Positions 33,572-40,541 of a DNA stretch of 64,000 bases are shown piece by piece; position 1 is the first letter of the stretch, and each line of letters starts with the position of its first letter. A program made the position numbers and the translations under genes. The notes under the pieces are model-generated. The model was not told the DNA's origin. It made no database searches and was given only the letters and a program-made list of their open reading frames with translations. This DNA is from an uncultured Pseudomonadales bacterium (lineage in GTDB: Bacteria; Pseudomonadota; Gammaproteobacteria; Pseudomonadales; Azotimanducaceae): assembly GCA_958295875.1 (NCBI GenBank), contig OY282379.1, positions 2,819,046-2,883,045 on the forward strand, read 5' to 3'.

Positions 33572-34469
33572 GGGACCAAAAGTCGAAGAAATTGAACCAA
33601 CCGAAAGGCGCGGCCCGCACATGGCGTTCGAGCATCTTGGCATAGCGCTGTGCCAAGGCATCGAAAGCAGCCGCGCGTTCCGCGCGCGGTACTCGCAGGC
33701 CCTCGCTGAGGGTTTCGCAATGCACGTCGTAGCCGCTCTCGGTGATGCGGCAGAAGATGCATACGATCGGCGCAGACAAGACGTTGGCGACGATGTAAGG
33801 CCCGAGCGGGAAGCGCGCCGGTTTCCCAAAGAACTCGCACTGCGTAGTCGGATCGCCTGGCCGATGGCGGTCTGCCAGGAAGCCCACCCAGTCGCCGCTG
33901 TGGATGGCGTTGGCGATGGCGACGCCCAAGGACGCCTTGCCCTGTTGGGAATCGATGATTTGCCCGACATGTTCGGGACCGACGCGTGCCATCATCTCGA
34001 TGAAGCGAGCATTGACGCGCTTATCGAGCACGATGCGCAAACGGACGCCGCCGAGTTGCGGGCCGATCACCCGTGCTGCTTCGAATGATCCGAAGTGCGC
34101 GGCAAGGAAAATGCCTGGCCGGCCCAAGTCCACGACACGCTGCACCTCCTCTGCGCCGACGAAGCGCACTGCTGTGGCATCGGGGCGATCGGCGAGCAAG
34201 TAAAGCCGGTCGGCCGTGACTTGCGCAAAGCTCAGAAAGTGCCGCAGCACATCACGTTCGCGTACCTGTCGCCCGAGGACGCGGCGGAGGAACTCTCGCG
34301 AAGCTCGACGCTCAGGGGCGCGGACGAAGTAGAAATATGCCACGGCAGGGTAGAGCAGGAGGCGCAAGACCCTCCTGTCGAGATGCTCGGCGGTCCATGC
34401 GAGCAGCCTGAGGCCAGCGCCACTGCCTGCTTCTGGGCGTGTCTGCCAATGAGTGCGCCCATCGGTCAC
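33564..34469 (-). CDS. LpxL/HtrB-like lipid acyltransferase (APE locus)
   Basis: Membrane-associated acyltransferase of 301 residues in the LpxL/LpxM family. The active-site motif H-x4-E appears in IFLAAHFGSFEAARV (about residues 126-140). Further matches are the DKRVNARFIEM stretch and WVGFLADRHRPGD (family block for acceptor binding). In aryl-polyene loci it probably transfers the polyene, or a fatty acid, to a glycolipid anchor. It shares GTGA with the AMP-ligase stop and overlaps the LolA-like start by eight bases. In many relatives this domain is fused to the GT2; here they are separate. Confidence 0.87.
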   Translation of the reverse strand: MTDGRTHWQTRPEAGSGAGLRLLAWTAEHLDRRVLRLLLYPAVAYFYFVRAPERRASREFLRRVLGRQVRERDVLRHFLSFAQVTADRLYLLADRPDATAVRFVGAEEVQRVVDLGRPGIFLAAHFGSFEAARVIGPQLGGVRLRIVLDKRVNARFIEMMARVGPEHVGQIIDSQQGKASLGVAIANAIHSGDWVGFLADRHRPGDPTTQCEFFGKPARFPLGPYIVANVLSAPIVCIFCRITESGYDVHCETLSEGLRVPRAERAAAFDALAQRYAKMLERHVRAAPFGWFNFFDFWSRA

Positions 34470-35824
34470 TCCGCCTGCTCCAGATTGGCATCGGCCAATA
34501 GCTGCCGCAGCGCCCGCAGCGCCAGCTTGCTGGTGTCGTCCCGCGGCAGGGCGGGCACTAGGCGAATGGTTCGCGGCACGAACGCCGAGTCGACCCTCTG
34601 CGCTAGCTGTGCGCGGATGCTCCGCGCGTCGAGCTCAGGTGCGACCGCTATCGCGCCCAAGCGCCCGGTCGCTGGCATGCCGACTCGCTCAGGATCGTAG
34701 ACCAAGCCATCTTCCACACCGGGAATCGCGAGTAGAGCGGCGTTCAGATTCGCCAACGACTCCCGCTTGCCGCCAACCTTCACCACGTCCGTGGCGCGTC
34801 CGCGCAACACGAAACCTTGCTGCGCGGTTTGTTCAAAGCGATCTTGCAGCGTGACCGGCTCTGGCAGATGGGGGGTTGTCACGGTGAGCCGGCCATTGTC
34901 GATCGCGACGTCGAAACAATCGAAGAACCGCCAGGCAGCGTCCTCGCCAAGGGGATGCCGGATGGCTAGGGAGCCTATCTCGCTGGCACCGTAGATCTCC
35001 ACCAACCGGCCACCCGCAAAAGCCTCCACCTGAGAAGCGAGATCGTCACTCAGCGGGGCCGTGGCAGACAACGTCGCCGCCACGGGTTTAGTTGGCGGGG
35101 CGCTCGTGAGCAAGGCCCGCAGGTGCGTGGGCGTTGCCACGAGCACGGTCGGCAAGTCGAAGCGACTCAAGGCCGCAGTCACGTCGTGGGGAAAGAAATC
35201 TGCGCCGCAGTGCAGGGTGACCGGTGCCACGGTGGGTAGCAGCAAGGACCATTCCATGCCGTACATGTGCCAAGGCGGAACTGTCGCGACCAATCCCATC
35301 TGATGCGGCGCCACGCCAAGAGAACGTCGCAGATAGCGCCAATGCACGGTCCGAAAGTGGTCTAACAGCCCCCATGTCTTGGCGTGAGGCCGAGGTGCGC
35401 CCGTACTGCCGGAAGTGAACACAATGGCCGTCAACTGGGCGTGGCTCAACTCGGGAATGGCGGCAGTGCCGTGGCCGCCGGGCGTCAGAGTGACCGCTGC
35501 GTCGCCGCTGTCGGCTGGTTGGTCGGAGAGTGTGACGCTGCTGCCGTAGTCCCGGCGCAGTGCATCGAGCGCTGCGGCATCGCGTCTCGACGGCAAAAGG
35601 TTGATCTGGCCTCGCGTGGCCGCCGCAAAGAACGCCACCGCGAAACGATAGCGGTTGGTGCAGACATTGATCGCAAAGCGGGACGACGGCAGGCTGTCGG
35701 CACAAGCAGCGATGTCGGCAGCGAACTCGCCGACGGTGAGCGTGCGGTTCGTCTCGGCGACAAAGGCAAAGGGCGCGCTGCCCTCGCGTTCTACGATTCG
35801 GCTCAGGCTGTCAGGGACGGGCAT
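34466..35824 (-). CDS. AMP-dependent acyl/aryl-CoA or ACP ligase (APE starter activation)
   Basis: ANL-superfamily adenylating enzyme of 452 residues. Core motifs: phosphate loop AIVFTSGSTGAPRPHAK (A3), EIYGASEIG (A5), and the hinge/lysine region GRATDVVKVGGKRES (A8). The N-terminal domain is short, as is typical of the ligases in aryl-polyene loci, which activate the aromatic starter (4-hydroxybenzoate- or cinnamate-like) for loading on ACP. ATG 35824 was chosen because it is the first start consistent with a 14-base overlap with the ACP; the open frame to 35911 is antisense-free but lies within the ACP gene. No gene for making the aromatic starter lies in this window. Confidence 0.88.
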   Translation of the reverse strand: MPVPDSLSRIVEREGSAPFAFVAETNRTLTVGEFAADIAACADSLPSSRFAINVCTNRYRFAVAFFAAATRGQINLLPSRRDAAALDALRRDYGSSVTLSDQPADSGDAAVTLTPGGHGTAAIPELSHAQLTAIVFTSGSTGAPRPHAKTWGLLDHFRTVHWRYLRRSLGVAPHQMGLVATVPPWHMYGMEWSLLLPTVAPVTLHCGADFFPHDVTAALSRFDLPTVLVATPTHLRALLTSAPPTKPVAATLSATAPLSDDLASQVEAFAGGRLVEIYGASEIGSLAIRHPLGEDAAWRFFDCFDVAIDNGRLTVTTPHLPEPVTLQDRFEQTAQQGFVLRGRATDVVKVGGKRESLANLNAALLAIPGVEDGLVYDPERVGMPATGRLGAIAVAPELDARSIRAQLAQRVDSAFVPRTIRLVPALPRDDTSKLALRALRQLLADANLEQAE

Positions 35825-36086
35825 CGACCTCTTGCATGACGTGTGCGGTGAGACTGCCCAACGTGGCAAACACGTCCCGCGTGGCTTCGTCCTCGGCGGA
35901 TAGATGCACATCGAATTGCTCGGCGATGGCGACCGCGATTTCCAAGGCGTCTATCGAGTCGAGGCCGAGGCCGTCGTCGTCGAACATGATGGTGTCCGGG
36001 TCGATTTCGTCAGCAGACACATCCTCCAAATTGAGGGCGTCGACGATGAGATGTGCCATGCGAGCCTGTTCGGGCGTCTGTGCCAT
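35811..36086 (-). CDS. acyl carrier protein (APE locus, first)
   Basis: Acidic 91-residue carrier protein. The phosphopantetheine site is Ser44 in GLGLDSIDALEI. Helix I (ARMAHLIVDALNL) and the acidic helix II region fit the ACP fold. It leads the minus unit that runs into the AMP-ligase, which suggests it is the ACP loaded with the aryl starter, or a carrier for the acyltransferase step. It is divergent from the PlsC-like gene with 43 bp between start codons; a reasonable promoter for this unit reaches into that gene (36119-36147). No clear Shine-Dalgarno is visible. Confidence 0.92.
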   Translation of the reverse strand: MAQTPEQARMAHLIVDALNLEDVSADEIDPDTIMFDDDGLGLDSIDALEIAVAIAEQFDVHLSAEDEATRDVFATLGSLTAHVMQEVDARP

Positions 36087-36118
36087 TGGCCGGTAGGTTA
36101 CGTCTGAGCGGTGATGTT

Positions 36119-36147
36119 ATTGTCTGGCAATGTCCGTGGGTTTTCAA
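36119..36147 (-). promoter_or_regulatory. putative sigma70 promoter for the ACP-ligase-exporter unit
   Basis: On the minus strand, TTGAAA (36142-36147) and GACAAT (36119-36124) are separated by 17 bases; 9 of 12 positions match consensus. The start point would fall near 36112, giving a leader of about 26 bases before the ACP ATG. The -35 lies inside the first codons of the divergent acyltransferase gene. Confidence 0.4.
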
Positions 36148-36966
36148 CGTGTTGTCGCCGCCTCGCGTCGCGCTCAGCAGATGGCGGCAGTCATCGCTCT
36201 GTTCGCGGGCTTCGGCGTCGGTGGTTTGGTGCTGGCTCTTGTGGTCGTTCCGGTGCTGCGGCTTGCAACCGGCTGTTCGAAAGATGCCCAACGCCGCTGC
36301 AGATATGCGATTCACCTAGGCTTTCGTCTCTTTGTGTGGGCCGCAGAGACATTTGGCTTGCTCTCGTGCGACGTGCGGCACAGCGAGCGCCTGCACAACT
36401 TGGAAGGTAAGCTGGTGATCGCCAATCATCCGTCGCTGATCGATGTCATCCTATTGATCTCTCGAATCCCCGACGCGCATTGCGTTGTCAAAGACGGTGT
36501 ATGGCGCAATCCACTTCTTGGCATGGTTGTGCGAACGGCCGGCTATGTGCCGAACATCCGTGCAGACGCGGTCTTGGAAAGCGTGGTGGGCCTGCTGCGG
36601 AGTGGCGAGACAGTGGTGTTGTTTCCAGAGGGAACGCGAACCCGGCGCGGGAAAGTACCCGTGGTGCGCCGGGGCACGGCTGTCATCCTGTTGCGGTCCA
36701 ACCGACCAAGTCTGCCGGTGCACATCCAAATGGCGCCTCGAATGCTCCTGAAGGGAGAGCCGCTGTCCGCCTTGCCGCGTTGCCGCGTTCAGGTTGTCAT
36801 GACGGTTGGCGATCCCATCGACGCGGCGATGTTCACGCAACCGGGTGCGCCGGAGAGAGCCAACGCCCGCGCAGGTGCCCGGCTGCTGACCCACGCCCTT
36901 GGCGGCGCATCGAGCGCGGCTGCGGACTATCCCGTTCCTACGCTCAGCGGCGCGTCAGGCGCGTAG
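36130..36966 (+). CDS. 1-acyl-glycerol-3-phosphate acyltransferase-like protein (PlsC family, APE locus)
   Basis: Membrane acyltransferase of 278 residues. One strong hydrophobic segment lies at about residues 17-45. The PlsC motifs follow: block I NHPSLIDVILL (H-x4-D, about residue 97) and block III VLFPEGTRTRRG (about 162). It heads the plus unit containing the second ACP, the dehydratases, reductase and second ketosynthase, and presumably attaches an acyl chain to the lipid anchor of the pigment. A hairpin with a T-run follows about ten bases after its stop, so it may be partly uncoupled from the genes behind it. Confidence 0.88.
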   Translation: MSVGFQRVVAASRRAQQMAAVIALFAGFGVGGLVLALVVVPVLRLATGCSKDAQRRCRYAIHLGFRLFVWAAETFGLLSCDVRHSERLHNLEGKLVIANHPSLIDVILLISRIPDAHCVVKDGVWRNPLLGMVVRTAGYVPNIRADAVLESVVGLLRSGETVVLFPEGTRTRRGKVPVVRRGTAVILLRSNRPSLPVHIQMAPRMLLKGEPLSALPRCRVQVVMTVGDPIDAAMFTQPGAPERANARAGARLLTHALGGASSAAADYPVPTLSGASGA

Positions 36967-36976
36967 GCCTTGGCAC

Positions 36977-36998
36977 GGCCGGTCTTCGCCGGCCTTTT
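36977..36998 (+). terminator. putative Rho-independent terminator
   Basis: GGCCGG (36977-36982), a six-base loop, CCGGCC (36989-36994), then TTTT (36995-36998), just after the PlsC-like stop. The stem is short (6 bp) but all G/C. It could end or attenuate transcription before the second ACP. Confidence 0.5.
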
Positions 36999-37266
36999 GG
37001 ACAGTCTCTGGTCCGGCAGCCACGTGAGCGAGCAGGCGGCCCCTTGGCCTTGACGCGCCCTTTGGAGGTTGAGCGGAGCGTGGCGGGCAAAGCGAGGATG
37101 GCCATCGAGTGGGCAGGCGGGGCCCGGAGCGGCCGCTGTCCGCGGCCACGGAGGCGCGTCCGCATCGGGCGTGCTGAGCACATGCGAGGTGTAGCGCATG
37201 GCCGGGAATGCGGCTAGTCTTAGTGGCTTGCGAGGAGCCGCGGATGGCGCGGATGGAGGTGCCGAC
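36999..37266. other. intergenic region before the second ACP
   Basis: About 270 bases with no supported gene. The second ACP frame is open from 37198, but the strong GGAGG at 37255-37259 indicates translation starts at GTG 37267. Given the hairpin upstream, a promoter for the following seven genes may be here; no clear -10/-35 pair was found. Confidence 0.4.
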
Positions 37267-37542
37267 GTGACGCGAACTGACATTGAGTCCGAACTCGTCG
37301 ACATACTAGTCGAGATGTTCGAGCTCGAGCCAAGCGAGGTGACGCTCGACGCCCGACTATACGAGGATCTCGACATCGACAGCATAGATGCCGTGGATCT
37401 GATCGTTCGTCTAAAGACCTTCACCGAAGCCAACGTGGATCCCGAACGCGCCAAAGGCGTGCGCACGGTTAGGGATGTTGTGGATTTGCTCGACGATCTG
37501 TTGCACAACAGCCATGGAGCGGGAACTGGCGAACTCGCATGA
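37267..37542 (+). CDS. acyl carrier protein (APE locus, second)
   Basis: Acidic 91-residue ACP with phosphopantetheine site Ser39 in LDIDSIDAVDL. It matches the ACPs on which polyene extension takes place. The GTG at 37267 is preceded by GGAGG (37255-37259) with a seven-base gap, the best ribosome-binding site in the locus, which decides the start against an ATG at 37198. Strong translation fits the high amounts of ACP such systems need. Its stop overlaps the next start as ATGA. The two ACPs in the locus are diverged and lead different transcription units. Confidence 0.92.
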   Translation: MTRTDIESELVDILVEMFELEPSEVTLDARLYEDLDIDSIDAVDLIVRLKTFTEANVDPERAKGVRTVRDVVDLLDDLLHNSHGAGTGELA

Positions 37543-38147
37543 GCAAACTGGCTGCACACACTTCGCATGCCGACCCGTGTGTGGCGTTGGCGACCATGGC
37601 GGAGATAGAAGCCGCTCGGCTAGTTGCGGATGGCGTGGCGTTGGTGCCTACCGCGATGGGCTGGGACCGGATCGCGAAGCAAGGCAAGCGCGCTATCGTA
37701 TCCGATCTGTGGCAACGATTGGCTGTGATGGACATGCCGCACACGTCAGCGCCATGGCGTTTCGTCACTGAGCTGCCCAGTGCGCGGCCATCCCACCCGA
37801 TGCACCCGCGTTGGACCTGCTTGCTCGCTAATGGGACGACCTGGCAAGGCGAGACAGTCGTTGGCGACGATATTGCTGTTCTGCAAGGGCACTTCCCGCA
37901 AGAACCCATCGTGCCTGGCGTCGCGCAGTTATTCTGGGCCGCTGCTCTCGCCCGCCAAGCATTTCCTCGTTATGCGACGGCGCTGACCGGGGAAGTGCGC
38001 CGCTTGAAGTTCAAACGGGTGATCCCGCCTGGAACGCACCTGCGCATCTCATTGACGCTCGAGGCAGGCGACCCGCCGCACGTAGCCTTCGACTACCAAT
38101 CAGATCATATGCACAGCCATGGTCGCCTGCTCTTGACCTCAAGTTGA
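37539..38147 (+). CDS. hotdog 3-hydroxyacyl-ACP dehydratase with N-terminal extension (ApeI-like)
   Basis: The C-terminal half (from about residue 100) is a FabZ-type hotdog domain with GHFPQEPIVPGVAQLFWA; His118 is the expected catalytic His. It should dehydrate the 3-hydroxyacyl intermediate to build the conjugated chain. The first 95 residues are extra compared with ordinary FabZ-type proteins of about 110-150 residues and match no family I recognise; they include the segment RAIVSDLWQRLAVMDMPH. The start is secure (ATGA with the ACP), so the extension is real. The next gene overlaps by one base (TGATG). The second dehydratase there suggests the two act together. Confidence 0.83.
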   Translation: MSKLAAHTSHADPCVALATMAEIEAARLVADGVALVPTAMGWDRIAKQGKRAIVSDLWQRLAVMDMPHTSAPWRFVTELPSARPSHPMHPRWTCLLANGTTWQGETVVGDDIAVLQGHFPQEPIVPGVAQLFWAAALARQAFPRYATALTGEVRRLKFKRVIPPGTHLRISLTLEAGDPPHVAFDYQSDHMHSHGRLLLTSS

Positions 38148-38599
38148 TGCAGGACATGGCAAGTCAGCAAGATGTTGCCGCGGTGCTGCCGCATGCGCAT
38201 CCGATGATCCTCATCGACACGGTCATTCCGCTTAGTCAAGCCGCCACCCAAAGCACGGTGCGCATCGGTGAAGACTCCATGTTCTTCGAGCCGCCGCACG
38301 GCGTGCCCGCCTACGTTGGCTTGGAGTACATCGCGCAGACCATCGCAGCCCACGGCGGCCTGCGCGCCCGAGCGGCTGGCAAGCCGGTGCGAATTGGGTT
38401 TCTGCTTGGCACGCGCCGGTACGATTGCGCCATGGCCTACTTTCCTTTGGGTTCGCGGCTGGTCGTCGATGTCAACGCGGTCTTTGAGTCGTCCACCCTC
38501 TCCAAGTTCGAGGGCGTCATCAAAGCCGTCGATCACTGCGAGGTGGCACGCTGCGCCATGACGGTGTATCAGCGCACCGGTGCGCCGGGGGAGCCATGA
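38147..38599 (+). CDS. hotdog 3-hydroxyacyl-ACP dehydratase (ApeP-like)
   Basis: Protein of 150 residues in the FabA-related hotdog family of aryl-polyene loci (COG4706-like). The active-site strand is LPHAHPMILIDTV with the conserved His-x-x-x-Pro-Met pattern, followed by the central-helix motif VPAYVGLEYIAQTIAAHGG and IGFLLGTRRYD. It works with the preceding dehydratase; aryl-polyene systems characteristically need two. ATG 38147 overlaps the upstream TGA by one base; a TTG three bases earlier is possible. Its stop overlaps the reductase start (ATGA). Confidence 0.88.
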   Translation: MQDMASQQDVAAVLPHAHPMILIDTVIPLSQAATQSTVRIGEDSMFFEPPHGVPAYVGLEYIAQTIAAHGGLRARAAGKPVRIGFLLGTRRYDCAMAYFPLGSRLVVDVNAVFESSTLSKFEGVIKAVDHCEVARCAMTVYQRTGAPGEP

Positions 38600-39321
38600 G
38601 CACGGAAGTTCGCCGCGTATTGGTGACCGGCGCGTCGCGGGGCATTGGCAAGGCCATCGCGCTGGCGCTGGCCAAAGACGGCTATCACATCGTCTGCAAT
38701 GCCCGTCGCGCGCCGGAAGCCACGCTGGAGGCCATCCGCGCGGTTGGCGACAGCGCCTCGGCGTTGCTCGGAGACGTGAGCGACCGTGCTGCGATCCGCG
38801 CCGCCATTGCAGCGGACATTGCCGATCACGGTGCCTACTTCGGTGTGGTGTGCAACGCTGGCGTCCATGCCGACGCTGCTTTTCCGGCGCTTACAGAAGA
38901 TGACTGGGATAGCGTCCTGCGCACTAATCTGGACGCCTTCTTCAATGTGGTGCAGCCGTGCATCCTGCCGATGGTCCGGCTGCGGAGCGGCGGGCGCATC
39001 GTTGCGATGTCGTCCGTGTCCGGCGTCACGGGCAATCGCGGACAAGTCAATTACAGCGCCGCCAAGGCCGGCTTGATCGGGGCCGTCAAAGCACTTGCGG
39101 TGGAGTTGGCGAAGCGCAAGATCACGGTGAACTGTGTCGCGCCTGGCATTATTGAAACGGAAATGGCCGAGGATGTAGATGACCAGATCGTCCGCCAGAT
39201 GGTGCCGCTGCGGCGGCGCGGCACGGCGGCCGAGGTAGCTTCGTTGGTGCAATATCTGTTCACCGATTTGGCGGGATATGTGACGCGACAGACGTTGGCC
39301 GTGAACGGAGGGATGATCTAG
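38596..39321 (+). CDS. 3-oxoacyl-ACP reductase, FabG/SDR type (APE locus)
   Basis: Short-chain dehydrogenase of 241 residues that reduces the beta-keto group on ACP with NADPH. Cofactor motif VTGASRGIGKAIALAL at the N-terminus, CNAGVHADA at about residue 92, and the catalytic Ser-Tyr-Lys in MSSVSGVTGNRGQVNYSAAKAG (spread over about residues 138-158). The C-terminal VNGGMI is the usual FabG end. The length equals the family norm. It starts by an ATGA overlap and its stop overlaps the next ketosynthase start by one base. Confidence 0.95.
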   Translation: MSTEVRRVLVTGASRGIGKAIALALAKDGYHIVCNARRAPEATLEAIRAVGDSASALLGDVSDRAAIRAAIAADIADHGAYFGVVCNAGVHADAAFPALTEDDWDSVLRTNLDAFFNVVQPCILPMVRLRSGGRIVAMSSVSGVTGNRGQVNYSAAKAGLIGAVKALAVELAKRKITVNCVAPGIIETEMAEDVDDQIVRQMVPLRRRGTAAEVASLVQYLFTDLAGYVTRQTLAVNGGMI

Positions 39322-40541
39322 TGCCAAGCCGGGTGGTGGTCACAGGTGCGGCCGGCATTTCGCCGATCGGTTCGGATTGGGCGACGGTGAAGCGCAATCT
39401 TCTTGGCTGTCGCAATGGCGTCGTCCGCATTGATAAATGGGGTGCTGTGGATGGCCTGAACTCATTGCTAGGCGCGCCGGCGGATTTCGACATGCCGGCG
39501 CAATGGCCGCGCAAGATGCGCCGTAGTCTGGGGCGCGTATCGGCGATGGCCGTCAGGGCTAGCGAAATGGCGTTGGAAGAGGCCGGTTTGCTGAATGATC
39601 CCATTTTGCGCAGCGGCCGCGCCGGAGTGGCCTATGGTTCGTCTGCGGGCTCGATGGACAGCTTGCGGGAAGCCGCCACCTTTTTTGCCAACCAGTCCAC
39701 GACGGGGGTGACCGCCAATACCTACATCAAGATGATGCCCCATACCACGGCTGCCGCGGTAGGCATGTTCTTCGGTCTGACAGGTCGCCTGCTGCCATCT
39801 TCGACGGCATGCACCTCCGGCAGCCTGTCGGTCGGCATGGCCTATGAAGCCATCCGCCATGGTTATCAGGACGTCATGGTCGCGGGCGGCGCAGACGAAC
39901 TCGACGTGCCCGCTGTGGCCGTCTTTGACACGCTCTACGCCACCAGCACGCGCAATGAGGCGCCGGCCTGCACGCCACGACCCTTCGACAACGCCCGCGA
40001 TGGCTTGGTAGTCGGCGAAGGCGCTGGCTCTTTGATACTCGAGGCCCGCGACCACGCCCTAGACCGAGGTGCGACGGTGTTGGCGGAAATGGTGGGATTC
40101 GGCACCAATTCGGACGGTCGGCATCCCACCCAACCGGCGCGCGAGACCATGGCCGACGCGATGCGCTTGGCACTCCGCGATGCTGGCCTGCAATCAGGCG
40201 ATATCGCTTACGTCAATGCCCACGGCACCGCGACCGAAATTGGCGACATTGCCGAGAGCCATGCGTCGCAGGATGTGTTCGGCGCCGGACCGCCGATCAG
40301 TTCGCTGAAGAGCTACCTCGGCCATACGCTGGGTGCATGCGGTAGCCTTGAAGCTTGGATTGCGCTGCGGATGCTGAGCGAGCGATGGGCGGCGCCAACC
40401 ATCAACCTCGATTCGGTCGATGCGCGCTGTGCCGCGCTGGACTATGTTGTCGGCGAGCCGCGGCAACTGGTCGCGGAACACTTCATGACCAACAACTTCG
40501 CGTTCGGCGGCGTCAATACCTCGCTGGTCTTCCGCCTATGA
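39321..40541 (+). CDS. beta-ketoacyl-ACP synthase (second ketosynthase of the APE locus)
   Basis: FabF-like ketosynthase of 406 residues with a complete active site: Cys164 in SSTACTSGSLS, His in NAHGTATEIGD, and Lys/His in SLKSYLGHTLGACG; C-terminal NNFAFGGVNTSLVF. Aryl-polyene loci carry a second ketosynthase after the reductase; a role in the first condensation on the aryl starter is likely but not shown by the sequence. GTG 39321 overlaps the reductase TAG by one base, and the receptor gene starts within its own stop (ATGA at 40538-40541). Confidence 0.93.
   Translation: MPSRVVVTGAAGISPIGSDWATVKRNLLGCRNGVVRIDKWGAVDGLNSLLGAPADFDMPAQWPRKMRRSLGRVSAMAVRASEMALEEAGLLNDPILRSGRAGVAYGSSAGSMDSLREAATFFANQSTTGVTANTYIKMMPHTTAAAVGMFFGLTGRLLPSSTACTSGSLSVGMAYEAIRHGYQDVMVAGGADELDVPAVAVFDTLYATSTRNEAPACTPRPFDNARDGLVVGEGAGSLILEARDHALDRGATVLAEMVGFGTNSDGRHPTQPARETMADAMRLALRDAGLQSGDIAYVNAHGTATEIGDIAESHASQDVFGAGPPISSLKSYLGHTLGACGSLEAWIALRMLSERWAAPTINLDSVDARCAALDYVVGEPRQLVAEHFMTNNFAFGGVNTSLVFRL

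Noticed and set aside
36999..37197. A second terminator or a small RNA after the PlsC-like gene
   Set aside because: Only the first hairpin (36977-36998) has a T-run; the rest is GC-rich without a convincing stem.
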